This document shows, in pieces, positions 12,522 to 23,500 of a DNA stretch of 64,000 bases. Positions within the stretch are counted from its first letter, which is position 1; each line of letters opens with the position of its first letter. Where the stretch lies: NCBI GenBank assembly GCA_021904315.1, contig CM038918.1, positions 16,817,349 to 16,881,348 of the forward strand, in the 5' to 3' direction. The position numbers were made by a program, and so were the translations under genes. The stretch comes from Sphagnum magellanicum (Eukaryota; Streptophyta; Sphagnopsida; Sphagnales; Sphagnaceae). The notes under the pieces were generated by a model that was not told the origin of the DNA, made no database searches, and saw only the letters and a program-made list of their open reading frames with translations.

Positions 12522-15500
12522 CTATGTGAGCAAGTCATCCAACGTAACATCAGACTCCTCCCTTGTGTTCAGATCCTTCACTCGCAAAGTCCCTCGGTTC
12601 CATTCTGTCGCCCCTAATAACACCAAGCGCTTTGCATGCAATCGCTCCGTGTGCTTGAACACCCTGTCCATGTATCATCCATTCTTTTCCTTCAGACAAA
12701 AAGAAATCCTCTTCACAGAAAAAACACTAGAGAAGTCTTGTTACACATCCACCTGCCATGAACTGAATTAAGTATTTATGATCAGAGGTGTGGACTGGTG
12801 GGTCCTTCAGCCATTTTGTTCCTCATTGATCATGAAGTTGGACCAAATATTCTGGATGCATTAGAATAGCAAAAGACTGAGCAAACCTCAATGGTTTTTT
12901 GCATTGATTTTGCAAAACAAAACCATATACACTTGATTTCCTTCCTCCAAAACAAAAGACACTAGGAAAGATTTGGTAAGAAACCATGCACACACCACTT
13001 GAGACGTTTAGTTTCCAGAACAAGGTCAACAACACGTCCAGCATTCCGCAAGTGAGCAGCCACCATTGCTGCTGGTGCCTTCAGATGGTCCTCCAATGCC
13101 AAGACCACATCATCCACCACATGCCCCAATTCGGGCATCAAATTCCGCTCCTTCAGTAGCTGGCTCCATCACAAAGTGAAAAACACAAAAAAGAGTGTTC
13201 CCCAATGTCAAAAGCACCACCCATAAGACACTTTTTCACTCACAAATTGTCAATATGAAAACTTCTGAATTGGAGGCAAATGGATAGGACCTCAATAATG
13301 ACAGCATCACCGAATCCAAATCCACAAGCTGGTGTGTCAGCACCTCCATAAGTCGAAAGAAGCCGGTCGTAACGCCCTCCTCCACATATTGCCCGCAATT
13401 TACGTTCTCTATCAAACGCCTGGAATATCATCATTATGTCACAGTTATGCAAGTAGCTTGCGTGAACTTTGAAGGATTACGAATACAAACAAGGAAAGTC
13501 ATTCTAGAATTGGACCATGCAATGAGAGCTTGAAAACCAGGATACTGGTCTGAGGTTCTGAAGATCTTGCAGCATGAAGGCTTTAGGGTTTAGGGTTTAG
13601 GCAAATGAAATCTCACAAGTCTTCTTGTACAAAATCCTGAAAATATGATGTCAAGGAGTCACCTCAAACACTGTTCCCGTATAATATGCTAGTCCCCGAA
13701 CAACTGAGGCATCAAAATTTAGCCAATCAGAGAAGCCATAACCGTCTGCTAATGCAAACAGCTGCTTCAGTTCCGCCACTGCCCCACTCTCTGCACCTAC
13801 CAAATCTGCAGAATCAATAAACCCACTACTCAATCAGAACAGTAGAGACTGCCTTCAAGAGCTTAGATCAGTTGGGTCTTAATGCAGCCCATCCAAAACA
13901 TGATCAATGCACTTTGTCTTCCTTTTACAAATTTTTTCTCTTCCCACCAATACTAAAATCACACTAATATTTCACATATGTTTGAGAGTTGCCAAAAACA
14001 ACTTGTGGTTAGATTGCGGGCGAGCCAGATACACACTTTATAAAGAGACAGAAAATGTTCAGTGACTATTCTTTTGTTCTCTATTGAGCACCTCCTCAGA
14101 TAGCAACAGGTGCATTACCTTCAAGGTCATCCAAAGATTTCAAAGTCAGAGCTTCCAAAATTCCATCAATGGCGTCACTTGGAACTTGGAGGGCAGCTAA
14201 CTCATTCTCAATCTCCGATCGTGGAAGCTTTTCAATCTGTCAACAGACTAACCCATGTCAATGAGACCTGTTGGAATCTGTTAAGAAGGCGGGTACCCAC
14301 AAACTACAATTTCCACCCAGTGTGACTATTTTGATGCACTTTTTTCTTTGAATATGGAAGAACCAAAAAGAAAGTACTGATTTGTTGTTACTGTGACAAC
14401 ACATCAAATCAAGAGGCTGGGTGCACTGACCTTATCTACAATCACACAAACTGCAGCAAAAGACTCATCTGGGATTGAATAACGTGCCAACACCGCTTGC
14501 AACACCTGCCCATTAGCACAATTTTAGAGCTCACTTACACTGATGCTTGCTTCATTTTTACACACCTTAACGGAAAAAAACATGCTGCTTGTGTGTAAGC
14601 CTGATGAGCCACAAGAATCAGACAACTGCAAAAGAATGCAAGACTTTGAAACCTTGCGATTTGAGATTTTGATTCCAACATCACTAGCAGTGATTCCAAG
14701 CCTGGTAAAAAATGTCACAATAGCTGATAAAAGCTCTGCTTCTGCCTGCAAAGATATCACATTGAAATACAATTAACATTTGCATCAAAAGAAAGAAAAC
14801 CCTAAAAGTCTTTCAACTTCAGGATTTCTTCCAACCATAGATAAAAAACAAACATGCACAAGGTTCATGCACCTACTACTACAGTTAATCCTTTACTTTC
14901 ACTCAATGGCAAAAGGCCAATTTCTCTAGGTGTATGCATGAGAAGTGAAGGCGTGATCTTTTCTTTTTGTACCTCAACACCAGATATGCCAATAATATCC
15001 ATATTCCATTGGTAGTGCTCCCGCCGACGTCCACGTGTCATACGCTCATAACGCCAGCACTGCCCTATTGCAAACCATTTCAATGGCAATGACAAGCTCT
15101 TCCTGCCCATGTTCCAAAAACCAAACAACATGAACATCTTGTGAAAGATCATACCCTTCTTGTGACCTTGTAATAACATGAACATTCACTCTGTAATACC
15201 TACTGTTACTTGCCCACACATGAAGAATAAACTAGAAAACTCACCTGGATTGAAATTTACATTCTGTAACAGCTATCATTCACTTATGCCCAAGAGGTAA
15301 ATTTCAATCTCTGCCAAGGAGATAGGGCTTAGGGTTTAGGGTTTAGAGTAAAGACAAAAGACTAACCCTTTCTGAAGAACAAGGCGAGCAAGAGAGGGTG
15401 TGAGCTCTGGACGCAGTGCCACCCGCCGTCCACCCTTGTCTTCAAAATTGTAAAGCTGAAATTTCAGAATTGCCATCAGTGTCAATATCACCAATCCAGG

Positions 15501-17027
15501 TGACACCATCATATGCTCTTCCATCAAATAAATGTGTACCAACTTCAGACTCTAAAATCACAAAAGGGTTTCGAGTTCATCTATTGTCTATTCCATCTGT
15601 CTTTGACTTGAGGTTCAAAACTTCATTGAAAAAAAACCATTCAAAGTTCTTCCTGCTGCACACCTGTTGAGTGATTTCTTCCCCTGCCTTCCGCACAAAA
15701 AGCTCCTCTGACTCCAGTACTGGAAAATCGATCTCCTCAAAAGCAAATAACCTGGAAACCTTCATCTCCAGGACTGCAAAAAGCTTAAACGCTGTTTGAA
15801 GTTTGTTGTGTCGTGGTTTTGCTAAGAGTCTTCTAATCACAAAGAAACTGAACAAACCCAATTCATTCACAAACAAACAAGGTGCTCTTACAAAACAGCA
15901 CACACACAAGTGCAACAAGTGAACAAGGTTGTAAACTTTGCACCTCTCTGAAGTGCTGGAAAAGCCATGAGCGGAGTCGCATATCTTCAGGGGGAAAATC
16001 TCGGGTTCCACGTGGTGGGTCAACACTAATGAGTGATGTGAGGGTGGTTGAATCTGTCTGAATTCCTTCATTTGCTGTTGTTGTTACTTGCCCACCCACC
16101 ATCCCTCTTGCTTGCCTGTTCCTTCTCAGAACCCGTATTTCTACAGACAGAAAATGAAGAATCTCAACACAAAAATCCTCCAACAGGGAAAATCAGAATG
16201 ATGGTGAACCCAACAGATTGGCCTTATTTTATACTACAAAAAATGGTAACTGTAATAATGGGTATCATATTTGTGAGAAAATGTGATTCGGGAAATCATG
16301 TTTGTATTGAGAATGAATGCCTTCTCATTGTCATCAATGCACAACCATTTTTTATCAGAACTTGAGAGGAAGGCTTTTGCTGAAGATGGCTTTGAGGATC
16401 CACAAAGAAGAAAAGGTGCAGAGATGTCAAGGTTTTGTATATTTTATCACTTTTCCTCTAATATCCAACAAATGTCAAACCCTAAAACTCTAAAGGAACC
16501 ATAGTTTCCCCCTACGTGGCAGCAAAACCCTAAACCCTAAACCAGAAAGGGAGAAAAAAAAAGCCAGAGGGCAGAAGGAACTCAACACAATCATTTGAGG
16601 AAAGAAAGAAAATATCACCAAAACACACACTAAGAAAACATTCAAATCTAAAAGCTTCACAGAGAAGATTACAGAGAAAACCAACAAAGGGGGCATACCT
16701 TTTGCATGGAAAGGAGTTGAAATCTTTCAAGAAAAGAAAAGCAAAAAAATATCATCAAAAAAAACATAAAAAACACACTAGTAGAACATTCAAAATCTAG
16801 AGCCTCACAGAGAGATGACAGAGAGAGAAGCAATAAAGGGGGAGCACATACATACCATTTTGATGGAAATTGTAGTTAGGGTTCCGGATGATGGGTGTCC
16901 CCAAAAAGAAATTGTTGCTGAAGTCCAGTGCTTGCACCATAATAGGAGCAAGAATCCTTCCTGCCAAGTTGCTACTACTAGTGCAAAATTGAGAATGACA
17001 AAAGCTCGACGGCATCTTCATGGTCAT
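12522..17027 (-). CDS. HRS1: histidyl-tRNA synthetase, organellar type
   Basis: Class II aminoacyl-tRNA synthetase that charges tRNA-His; in plants this form is sent to chloroplast and mitochondrion. Twelve exons, all in phase: 17027-16856, 16140-15944, 15759-15664, 15455-15367, 15102-14973, 14745-14653, 14505-14431, 14236-14119, 13805-13663, 13419-13291, 13159-12996 and 12663-12522. Together they encode 515 residues. Exon 1 gives a Ser/Asn-rich, basic leader typical of a transit peptide. Motif 1 begins at [13 protein letters not shown]; motif 2 includes [11 protein letters not shown] (about 170) and [11 protein letters not shown] (about 210). The two histidine signatures are GLAYYTG (about 361) and CGGGRYDRL (about 383), and motif 3 is ACGFGFGD (about 402). 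The C-terminal anticodon-binding domain ends in exon 12. All key motifs are intact. The start could be any of three ATGs at 17027, 17021 or 17015. Introns 4 and 9 carry TTTAGGG repeats. Confidence 0.95.
13582..13601. repeat. telomere-like (TTTAGGG)n in histidyl-tRNA synthetase intron 9
   Basis: About two and a half units of TTTAGGG lie in the intron between exons 9 and 10. A second tract lies at 15324-15346 in intron 4. On the transcribed (minus) strand they read as AAACCCTAA-type motifs in reverse complement. Confidence 0.8.
15324..15346. repeat. telomere-like (TTTAGGG)n in histidyl-tRNA synthetase intron 4
   Basis: The tract reads GGGCTTAGGGTTTAGGGTTTAG on the plus strand, about three units, between exons 4 and 5. 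It is the same motif as at 13582-13601. Confidence 0.8.
16477..16543. promoter_or_regulatory. telo-box motifs in histidyl-tRNA synthetase intron 1
   Basis: AACCCTAAA occurs at about 16480, and a tandem AAACCCTAAACCCTAAACC sits at 16525-16543, inside the long first intron. The telo-box (AAACCCTAA) is an established plant cis-element in promoters and 5' introns of translation-related genes, bound by TRB-type and other telo-box proteins. A regulatory role here is inference. Confidence 0.5.
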
Positions 17028-18681
17028 CCGCAAAGGGCAGCTCAAGGTAATCATCACTCCTTCAACAACAACCCACCAATGTAACCCCAAAATACACTTG
17101 ATGGGTGTATTTTGTTTTCACTCTTGTGCTCTGCAATTCGTAGTTTGTATACTTCTCCTCCGACTGCTGCTGCTGCTGCTGCTGCTGCTCCCACACCACA
17201 TCTTTGAGCTTGTCAATTAGGTCATGAAGAAGAGGGAGAAGTTCTTGTAAAACTGTGTTTTTTTTTTTTTTTCCCCTTCCTTCTGATGAAAACTAGAAAC
17301 ACCCAAAAAACCCAAATTGCAAAACTCTCTATGATTGTTCAAACCTAGATTACAATCACAAACACACACAAATCTCTGTCAAAAGTTTATAGCCAAGATC
17401 ATGGATGCAAGATCTTTCTTACAAAAGTACGATCTTTAATCTAATTTTGGCTAAATTGATTTTGGTTGCTTCTACCCAATTGGTCAAACACTAGTATTAC
17501 AAAAGCTTGAGGGCTTGTGTATGGGTATTTGATGAATAGGTTTAGTATAGGAGAAGGGTTTATCAACATACCCTTTTCATAAATTTGAGATCCTCAAAGT
17601 TTGACCCATGGGGTCGAAAATTCAAAAGGGTATATTGATATACCCTTTTCTCATATATAAAGGGTGGTTGTGACAATTGACATTCCTAAAGGATAGCACT
17701 ATAATGACACAAATAATGAAGAGGGACAAAGTTAATGAGGAACTTTCATTTGGTGAGAGTTGCACCTTTCGAATTGTGTAAATTATTGTCCATGCAACAT
17801 CGTTGCAATGTTAACAAGCAAGATCTCTTGATTTTGAAATCAAAGAATCAAAATATACATATGAAAAAAAATTTGATGATGATGCTTTTTATGTTTAAAG
17901 ATCACTTGTTAATTGTAAAATTTCAATAAGGGAAAGGAATTGTGAACTAGAGTTTGTGGATTAGAGTTTGGTCTCACGAGATGGTTTGAGTGAAATTTGG
18001 TGAATTGGTCCTTTTCTTCAATGAATCAATCAAGTAAAGCACAAAATCTTGATTCAACACACAAAGCCCATGTTGAAATTCGGTTTGAAGTGGAGTTGTG
18101 GAGGCATCTTGTTAAATATACTTCAATGTCATGTTGTTCAAGGTCTCTTATGAACTCAAGGGTGATTATGGACTTGTTGTTTGATTTTAGATGTAAGGTT
18201 GCTTAATAACTTGGTTTTGGTGGCTTCTAGCTAATGTTTTAGGGTTTTGAAGATTAGGTGTAGTTTTGCATGATGGTGAAATATTTGAGTTTCCATAATT
18301 CTTCTTTTGCCTTAAGATATTTTTTCATGATATATTTGACACATTAATTATCATGTAAACACATTACAAACTTACAAACAATTTTTTTTTTCTCTCCTTC
18401 TTGATCTTTCCATTTCTCTCCTCAAAACGAGCTTTGATTGAAATTGGGTCTGAAGAGATTCATGGTTTTGTCAGCTGGAAACAGTTGCAGTGAGCCAGAG
18501 AGGAAGGAAGGAAGAAAGGAAGGAGGATTTTTGAGGACTTGAGTGCAAAGATATGCACAGATATGGAGTTGGTTTGAACCAGAGAGACCCACAGGAAGAG
18601 GGAAGAAGAAGTAGAGGAAGAGGAGGAACAATCCATTGCTAAACATCCTCTGGAAGTCCCTGCGAAGAGAAGGAAGAATGC

Positions 18682-18715
<34 letters not shown>
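18682..18715. repeat. (CA)n microsatellite
   Basis: An uninterrupted AC dinucleotide run of about 17 units lies roughly 640 bases upstream of the dCMP deaminase start. Confidence 0.9.
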
Positions 18716-18719
<4 letters not shown>

Positions 18720-18796
18720 CAAGCACAAATGTTGTTGTTTCACAGTTTCTCTGCACCTGCTTTTTAAGGACCTGCACAACCCTTGGTTGCTTGTAT

Positions 18797-19110
18797 GATG
18801 GATATTTAGGGTTTAGGGTTTAGTGTCTCTTTGGTTTCTTGTGCACTGTGGATCTTGTTAGAATCCGTGTTTGTGTTTTCAGGGACTCAAGAATGGGGTG
18901 ATGATTCTTGATTCCTAGTTTGCAAGAAATCCGTTCAGGAGAAAGTTCATTGCTAAATTACAAGAAATCCCTATGATGGGTGTTTAGGGTTTAGGGTTTA
19001 GTATCTCTTTGGTTTCTTGTGCACCATGGGAGCTTGTTGGAATCCTTGTTTGTGTCTTCAGGGACTCGAGAATGGGTTGATGATGCTTGATTCCTAATTT
19101 GCAGAAAATC
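18797..19110. repeat. 178-bp-period duplication carrying telo-boxes
   Basis: Two direct copies lie at 18797-18932 and 18975-19110. Each begins with TTTAGGGTTTAGGGTTTAG, then TCTCTTTGGTTTCTTGTGCA, TTGTGT...TTCAGGGACTC and GATTCCTA...TTTGCA. They are in the promoter or leader region of the plus-strand dCMP deaminase, whose ATG is at 19351. Confidence 0.75.
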
Positions 19111-19350
19111 TCCATTCTCGGAAATCCTGCTCGAGGAGATTAGAGATTTGCTTCTCCAAGACGAGATCCAGTATCTCCTCTCAAGGCAATGAATGCACAA
19201 TGTTGGATTAGACTTTTAGCACATTTTTTCAGAGAGAACCGAACAACTACTGTTGTTTCTTTGAGCATTTCCAAGGGTTTCAGAGCGTAATCATCATCGT
19301 TGCTGAGGTTTTAAGGTTTTGGGAAAAAAGTGCGAGGAGAGGGGAAAGTC

Positions 19351-22096
19351 ATGGGGATGGTGAGCAGGCAGGATCTAGTGACATTATCAGCTGCTGCTGC
19401 TCTTGGTGGAGGCTTGATGGCCATTGCTTTCTCAGCTGGAGCTCATTGGAACCAACTGCAGAGCTTAGGACCAGTAGCAGTAGTTTCTGAGATTGCTGGT
19501 GGGGAAGAAGAAGCAGCTGCCAGGCAAAAGAAATTCGCATTGCAGAAATGGTTTAGGAGCATGTTCAATCTTCCTCCACCAAGATTGGTAGGTCTTCTTT
19601 CTCGTGCAGGAATCTATGTATGTTCAATCTTCCACCACCCAAGATTGGGGAGTTTTCAGGTTTAGGGTTTAGGGCTTAGTGTGCATCAAGTGCAGGATGG
19701 AAGGAATCTATGCTTTCCTGCTTGCTTTTTTCTGATGAGAACCATGCACCTCAACTGTGTTCTCCATCAGGAGATGAGGGCAAACCCACCCACACACTTC
19801 ATTGCTGTGTTCTTGATTGGGAGATTAAGCTTACACCCTTGTTTTTCAGGTACAGGCCACTGCCACTGTAATTGACCAAAACGCAAGCTTCTTGAAAGTT
19901 TCAGGAGGTCAACAATGTGAGATTGAGGAGCCGGAAATGAGCTTGGGAGTGGGAGAAGAATTGAGTTATCAGAATGGGAATGGTGCAGTGTGCTTGTCCA
20001 AGGTTTCAAGTACACACAAGCCTGATCCATTCAACCCATCAAAACGCGAGGGGTCAGTGTACTGCAATTTCTTCTTCAATTTTACAAAAAAAATCATGCT
20101 TCAACTCCATTCCTGCAATGAATCAAAACTTTGATGCTTCGACAACTGTTTGCTCAATGCATCAAAACTTTGATGCTTCAACATTGTTTGCTCAAAGCAT
20201 CAACACAAAGGTGGAAAGATTGGATACAACAGAGGATGCTAAGGTGTGTGTTTCATTGGGTGTGGAGCAGGTACTTGTCATGGGATGATTATTTTATGTC
20301 AATTGCTTTTCTTTCTGCCAAACGCTCCAAAGACCCAAATCGTCAGGTAAGTTAAGCTTTGAAATACACAATGTGTGACTCAAGAGGAAGGTGTTTGCAT
20401 TTAAGTACAAGAACTTCACAAGAGAAGGTGCTTGCATAAAGTACAAAACCTTTCCAAGTTTTGTCTTCCTCATCACAGACTACTTTCTTTGAAGAACAGA
20501 TGACAGTCTTATTGCTCATAAAATATTTCAGATTGAAATATTGTCAGTGAGTGAGTATCTCATCTGTGCTCTCCATGTGAGTGATCCACTTTGGTGACCC
20601 ATCTAAATGTGTTTGTGATACGGGAGGGTCTGGAAGGACCCAGTGGAAGATTGGTGCTCCTTTTGGTATTGATTGGATCTCTTTTCCATTTTGGTTGAAG
20701 GTAGGGGCATGCATCGTGAGCCAGGACCGTGTCATCCTTGGTAAGGTCACACAAAACTCATGATTTTTGCACAAAGTTTGTAACTGCACAAAATATTATC
20801 ATGTATCTTACAACACTTGCAACCAGTAGTTGGTTATGAAAATTGCAAGAAGTTCTCAAGGTTTAGATTTGGGGTTTTCTTTTTTTGGGGCTGGAACTGG
20901 TACATCTTTATTCAGAATTTTTTTGCTGCTTAGAAATTGGTCCATGTGATTGAGAATTGGTTGCTGGAATGCTCATTATTATGTGTTGCAGGAATTGGGT
21001 ACAATGGATTTCCCAGGGGTTGCTCAGATGACGAATTACCTTGGGCAAAGGTCTATTGCCATGGATCCATTTTGCTTTCCTGATGCAACCTTTCCACTTG
21101 ACTAGTGTACACAGTGTGTGACACTGATGTTGCTCTCACAATCACTCTTTGCAAGCATTGTTTTTACCTTCCAGATTGCATATCTTTTTGCAGGTGTCAG
21201 TGCATGGGGATCCATTAGAAACCAAGTATCCGTAAGCTCAACAAAAAAACAAGATTCTTGCCCCCCTTGAATATTTCTTTTTATACTCTTTAAGGTGATT
21301 AGATACTTTGCCATTTTCCAGTTTGCTCTATGTTCCTCTACTATGAACCCATTGTACATAATGTATGCAGTTTGTCATGCAGATATGTCTGTCATGCAGA
21401 GGTGAATGCAATCTTGAACAAAAACCATGCCTCAGCTGCTGGTCAGGTTAGCTAATTCAAGACCTTTTGTGCTTATTGATTGACTAAGCGCAGACATTGG
21501 TTCAGGAGCAATGTTCTCATCTTGGCATTACATCTGTTGTGTGGAGGGTTGCAGAGGCTGTATGTGACCCTGTTCCCATGCAATGAGTGTGCCAAAGTGA
21601 TCATACAGGTATGGGCTTTCCTTCCACATACATCATCTTTTCTTTTGCATGGAAACCAACCTTGTTATACATATTTTAATGGATTTTTTCCACATTGTAG
21701 GAACTCAGTTTTTTTCCTTTTGGCAGGCTGGGATAGCAGAGGTGGTGTACTTTGCAGATAAAGGGGTGCACACTGACAATAAAATAGGAGGCAATGAAAC
21801 AGCATATGTGGCCTCACGAAAACTTCTGGCCATGGCTGGTGTCAAAGTAAGCCTCCCCGGTTACCCTCTCCTGCTTCACTGCGTGCACTTCAAATGTCAC
21901 TTATAGGGCTCCTGTCAATTGATTGCTGTGTTTTGCTAGATACCCACCACACATAAAATTGACTCTTTTCAAATGGGTGTGTTTTGCTAGATACCCACCA
22001 GCCATAGAAAATTGACTACTGTATTATGAATTTTACCATTGGCAGGTGTGGCAACATCAGCCAGTAGCCAAGATGCTGGTTCTTGAGTTTAAATAG
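19351..22096 (+). CDS. deoxycytidylate (dCMP) deaminase
   Basis: Zinc enzyme that converts dCMP to dUMP, feeding thymidylate synthesis. Ten exons, all in phase: 19351-19587, 19850-20052, 20271-20346, 20701-20740, 20992-21050, 21194-21231, 21383-21446, 21555-21608, 21727-21846 and 22046-22096, giving 313 residues. The catalytic motifs are intact: HAE at about 222-224 (zinc histidine and proton-shuttle glutamate) and PCNEC at about 247-251 (two zinc cysteines). SWDDYFM, RSKDPNRQVGA and GYNGFPRGCSD are family hallmarks. The N-terminus has a hydrophobic helix (about residues 9-27) followed by a long non-conserved linker to about residue 140. Plant homologues have a similar but shorter hydrophobic N-terminus, so membrane anchoring or organelle targeting is possible. 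The ATG at 19351 is the first in frame. The end of exon 1 is echoed in intron 1 (see 19562-19647). Confidence 0.95.
19562..19680. repeat. duplicated exon 1/intron 1 boundary and telo-like tract in the dCMP deaminase gene
   Basis: TGTTCAATCTTCC...CCAAGATTGG occurs at the 3' end of exon 1 (19563-19588) and again about 58 bp later in intron 1 (19621-19648). In the second copy the donor GT is GG. A TTTAGGGTTTAGGGCTTAG tract follows at 19661-19679. Confidence 0.7.
20116..20205. repeat. palindromic direct repeat in dCMP deaminase intron 2
   Basis: Two copies of a unit of about 40 bp read ATCAAAACTTTGATGCTTC then AACTGTTTGCTCAATGC (second copy slightly changed). The core GCATCAAAACTTTGATGC is close to a perfect palindrome. 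Confidence 0.7.
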
Positions 22097-22894
22097 CAAA
22101 GGTAGTAGACCCTTTACATGATGGATCATGTGCGGAGGTGCTATCTTCACACAATTGAGGTTGGTGCTATCATTTGTATCTTGCAGAGTTTGTCATCTCA
22201 GGCTCCAAGAATGTCTAGAACTAATGTTTTGCACTGTAAAGCAGGTCCACCCTGATAGTAGAGAAGATACCTGTCAATTCTTATTTCATTACATTGCATG
22301 ACAAAGGGGAAGTGGACAAACAATCCTCATCCACTCTCGGGGATTACAGGAGCGTAAATTCGTCTCCTGTACCCTAGTTGCTGCTTCACAAAGCACATCA
22401 CCTAACAGAGTTTCCTTGATTTATTGATTGTCTATTATTGGGTGGATAGAAAAGCTCTTTGCTCTGCTGTTGTTGCTAAATTTCTCTCAATTTTGGAACC
22501 AATATGTGTGGGTGACAGCTCGAGACCTAGCTGTACTCTCTGTGCTACTTTTCATTTTTAGGGTTTGGGGTTTTGGTTAAAGATTGATATATTCCTTAAT
22601 AATACAATGTAACATGATCTCACACTTAGCTGCATGAAGAAGAAAAGAAAAAGGCAAGGATGAAAACCCTCTCAAATATGTTCATTATTATTATGTTGGA
22701 ACATGATCTTACATTTGCAAATAATCCATATCCGTCAAATTCAAACTTAATTGTTTTCAAATGGGATTTGATGAAACTCTTAACTTTATCGTTGTCGGAT
22801 TGTCAAAAAAGAAGTTTCTCAGGTTTTCTTCTGACCAAATTTCTAAAAAGAATTTGAATTTTTCTTTTTAAATTTCCAGATTCTACAAAAAAAT

Positions 22895-23000
22895 CTCCAG
22901 TCAGCAGCCGAAAGTATAGAAAGGTGCTTAAGTTATTTACCTTCAGATTTGGCTATATCCTCTTATAGAAGATTGCCACTTTAGTTACATCACAAAATTG
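22895..23000. repeat. dispersed AGCCAAATTTGGCTA-family repeat copy
   Basis: It contains GGTGCTTAAGTTATTTACCTTC, CAGATTTGGCTATATCCTCT and TTACATCACAAAATTG in the same order as other copies (7290-7450, 59600-59770). It is diverged; the palindromic core is half lost. Confidence 0.55.
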
Positions 23001-23321
23001 TGGAAAACAAATTTAAATGAAGAAACCACTGAACTCAGGTGATGGGAGTTGTGAAAGACTAATGACCCAACTGCACCACTTGTTAAAATAAAGTTCTTAA
23101 GACCTCTCAAATTTTATAATGCCTACTAATCAATTCTTATGGATACTTATAACACACCATGATTTCGACATTAATAGGCACAAGAACTCAATGTTGACTA
23201 TTCACTCTTTTCCTTATTAATGTACATATGCAATTGAATCTAGCACTTCCCTTATTTTGGCACATCAGGTAGATCATCCTTCTTTCCCTCTAAACGTTAA
23301 TTTTGAACCTTGAAACTCAAA

Positions 23322-23500
23322 ACCTTGCAAACACATTTGTGTGCAGTGCAACCTTCCTACTCATCTCATGAACAATTCGAAGGAAACCTTGCAAACACGT
23401 TTGTGTGCAGTGCAACCTTCCTACTCATCTCATGAACAATTCAAAGGAAACCTTACAAACACATTTCTATGCAATGCAACCTTCCTACTCATCTCGTTGA
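23322..23500. repeat. 64-bp tandem repeat, two and a half copies
   Basis: Units start at 23341, 23405 and 23469. Each reads GTGCAGTGCAACCTTCCTAC, then TCATCTCATGAACAATT and AAGGAAACCTT. The central phrase recurs in reverse orientation at 27815-27856. Confidence 0.8.

Larger units (their letters stand above)
17028..19350. promoter_or_regulatory. divergent intergenic region between histidyl-tRNA synthetase and dCMP deaminase
   Basis: About 2.3 kb separates the two start codons. It contains a (CTG)n microsatellite at 17165-17189 just upstream of the synthetase, a T-run near 17260, a (CA)n microsatellite at 18682-18715, and a direct duplication of about 135 bp (18797-18932 and 18975-19110, offset 178 bp). 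Each copy of the duplication carries TTTAGGGTTTAGGGTTTAG. The middle (17.3-18.4 kb) is AT-rich with no supported exon. Confidence 0.6.

Noticed and set aside
12823..13044. Frame running on from exon 11 of the histidyl-tRNA synthetase, first taken as its C-terminus
   Set aside because: The true end is exon 12 (12663-12522), which restores [17 protein letters not shown] and the expected domain end through an in-phase GT-AG intron.
13582..19680. Interstitial telomere or chromosome-fusion point
   Set aside because: The TTTAGGG tracts are only two to three units each and scattered in introns and a promoter, not a long array.
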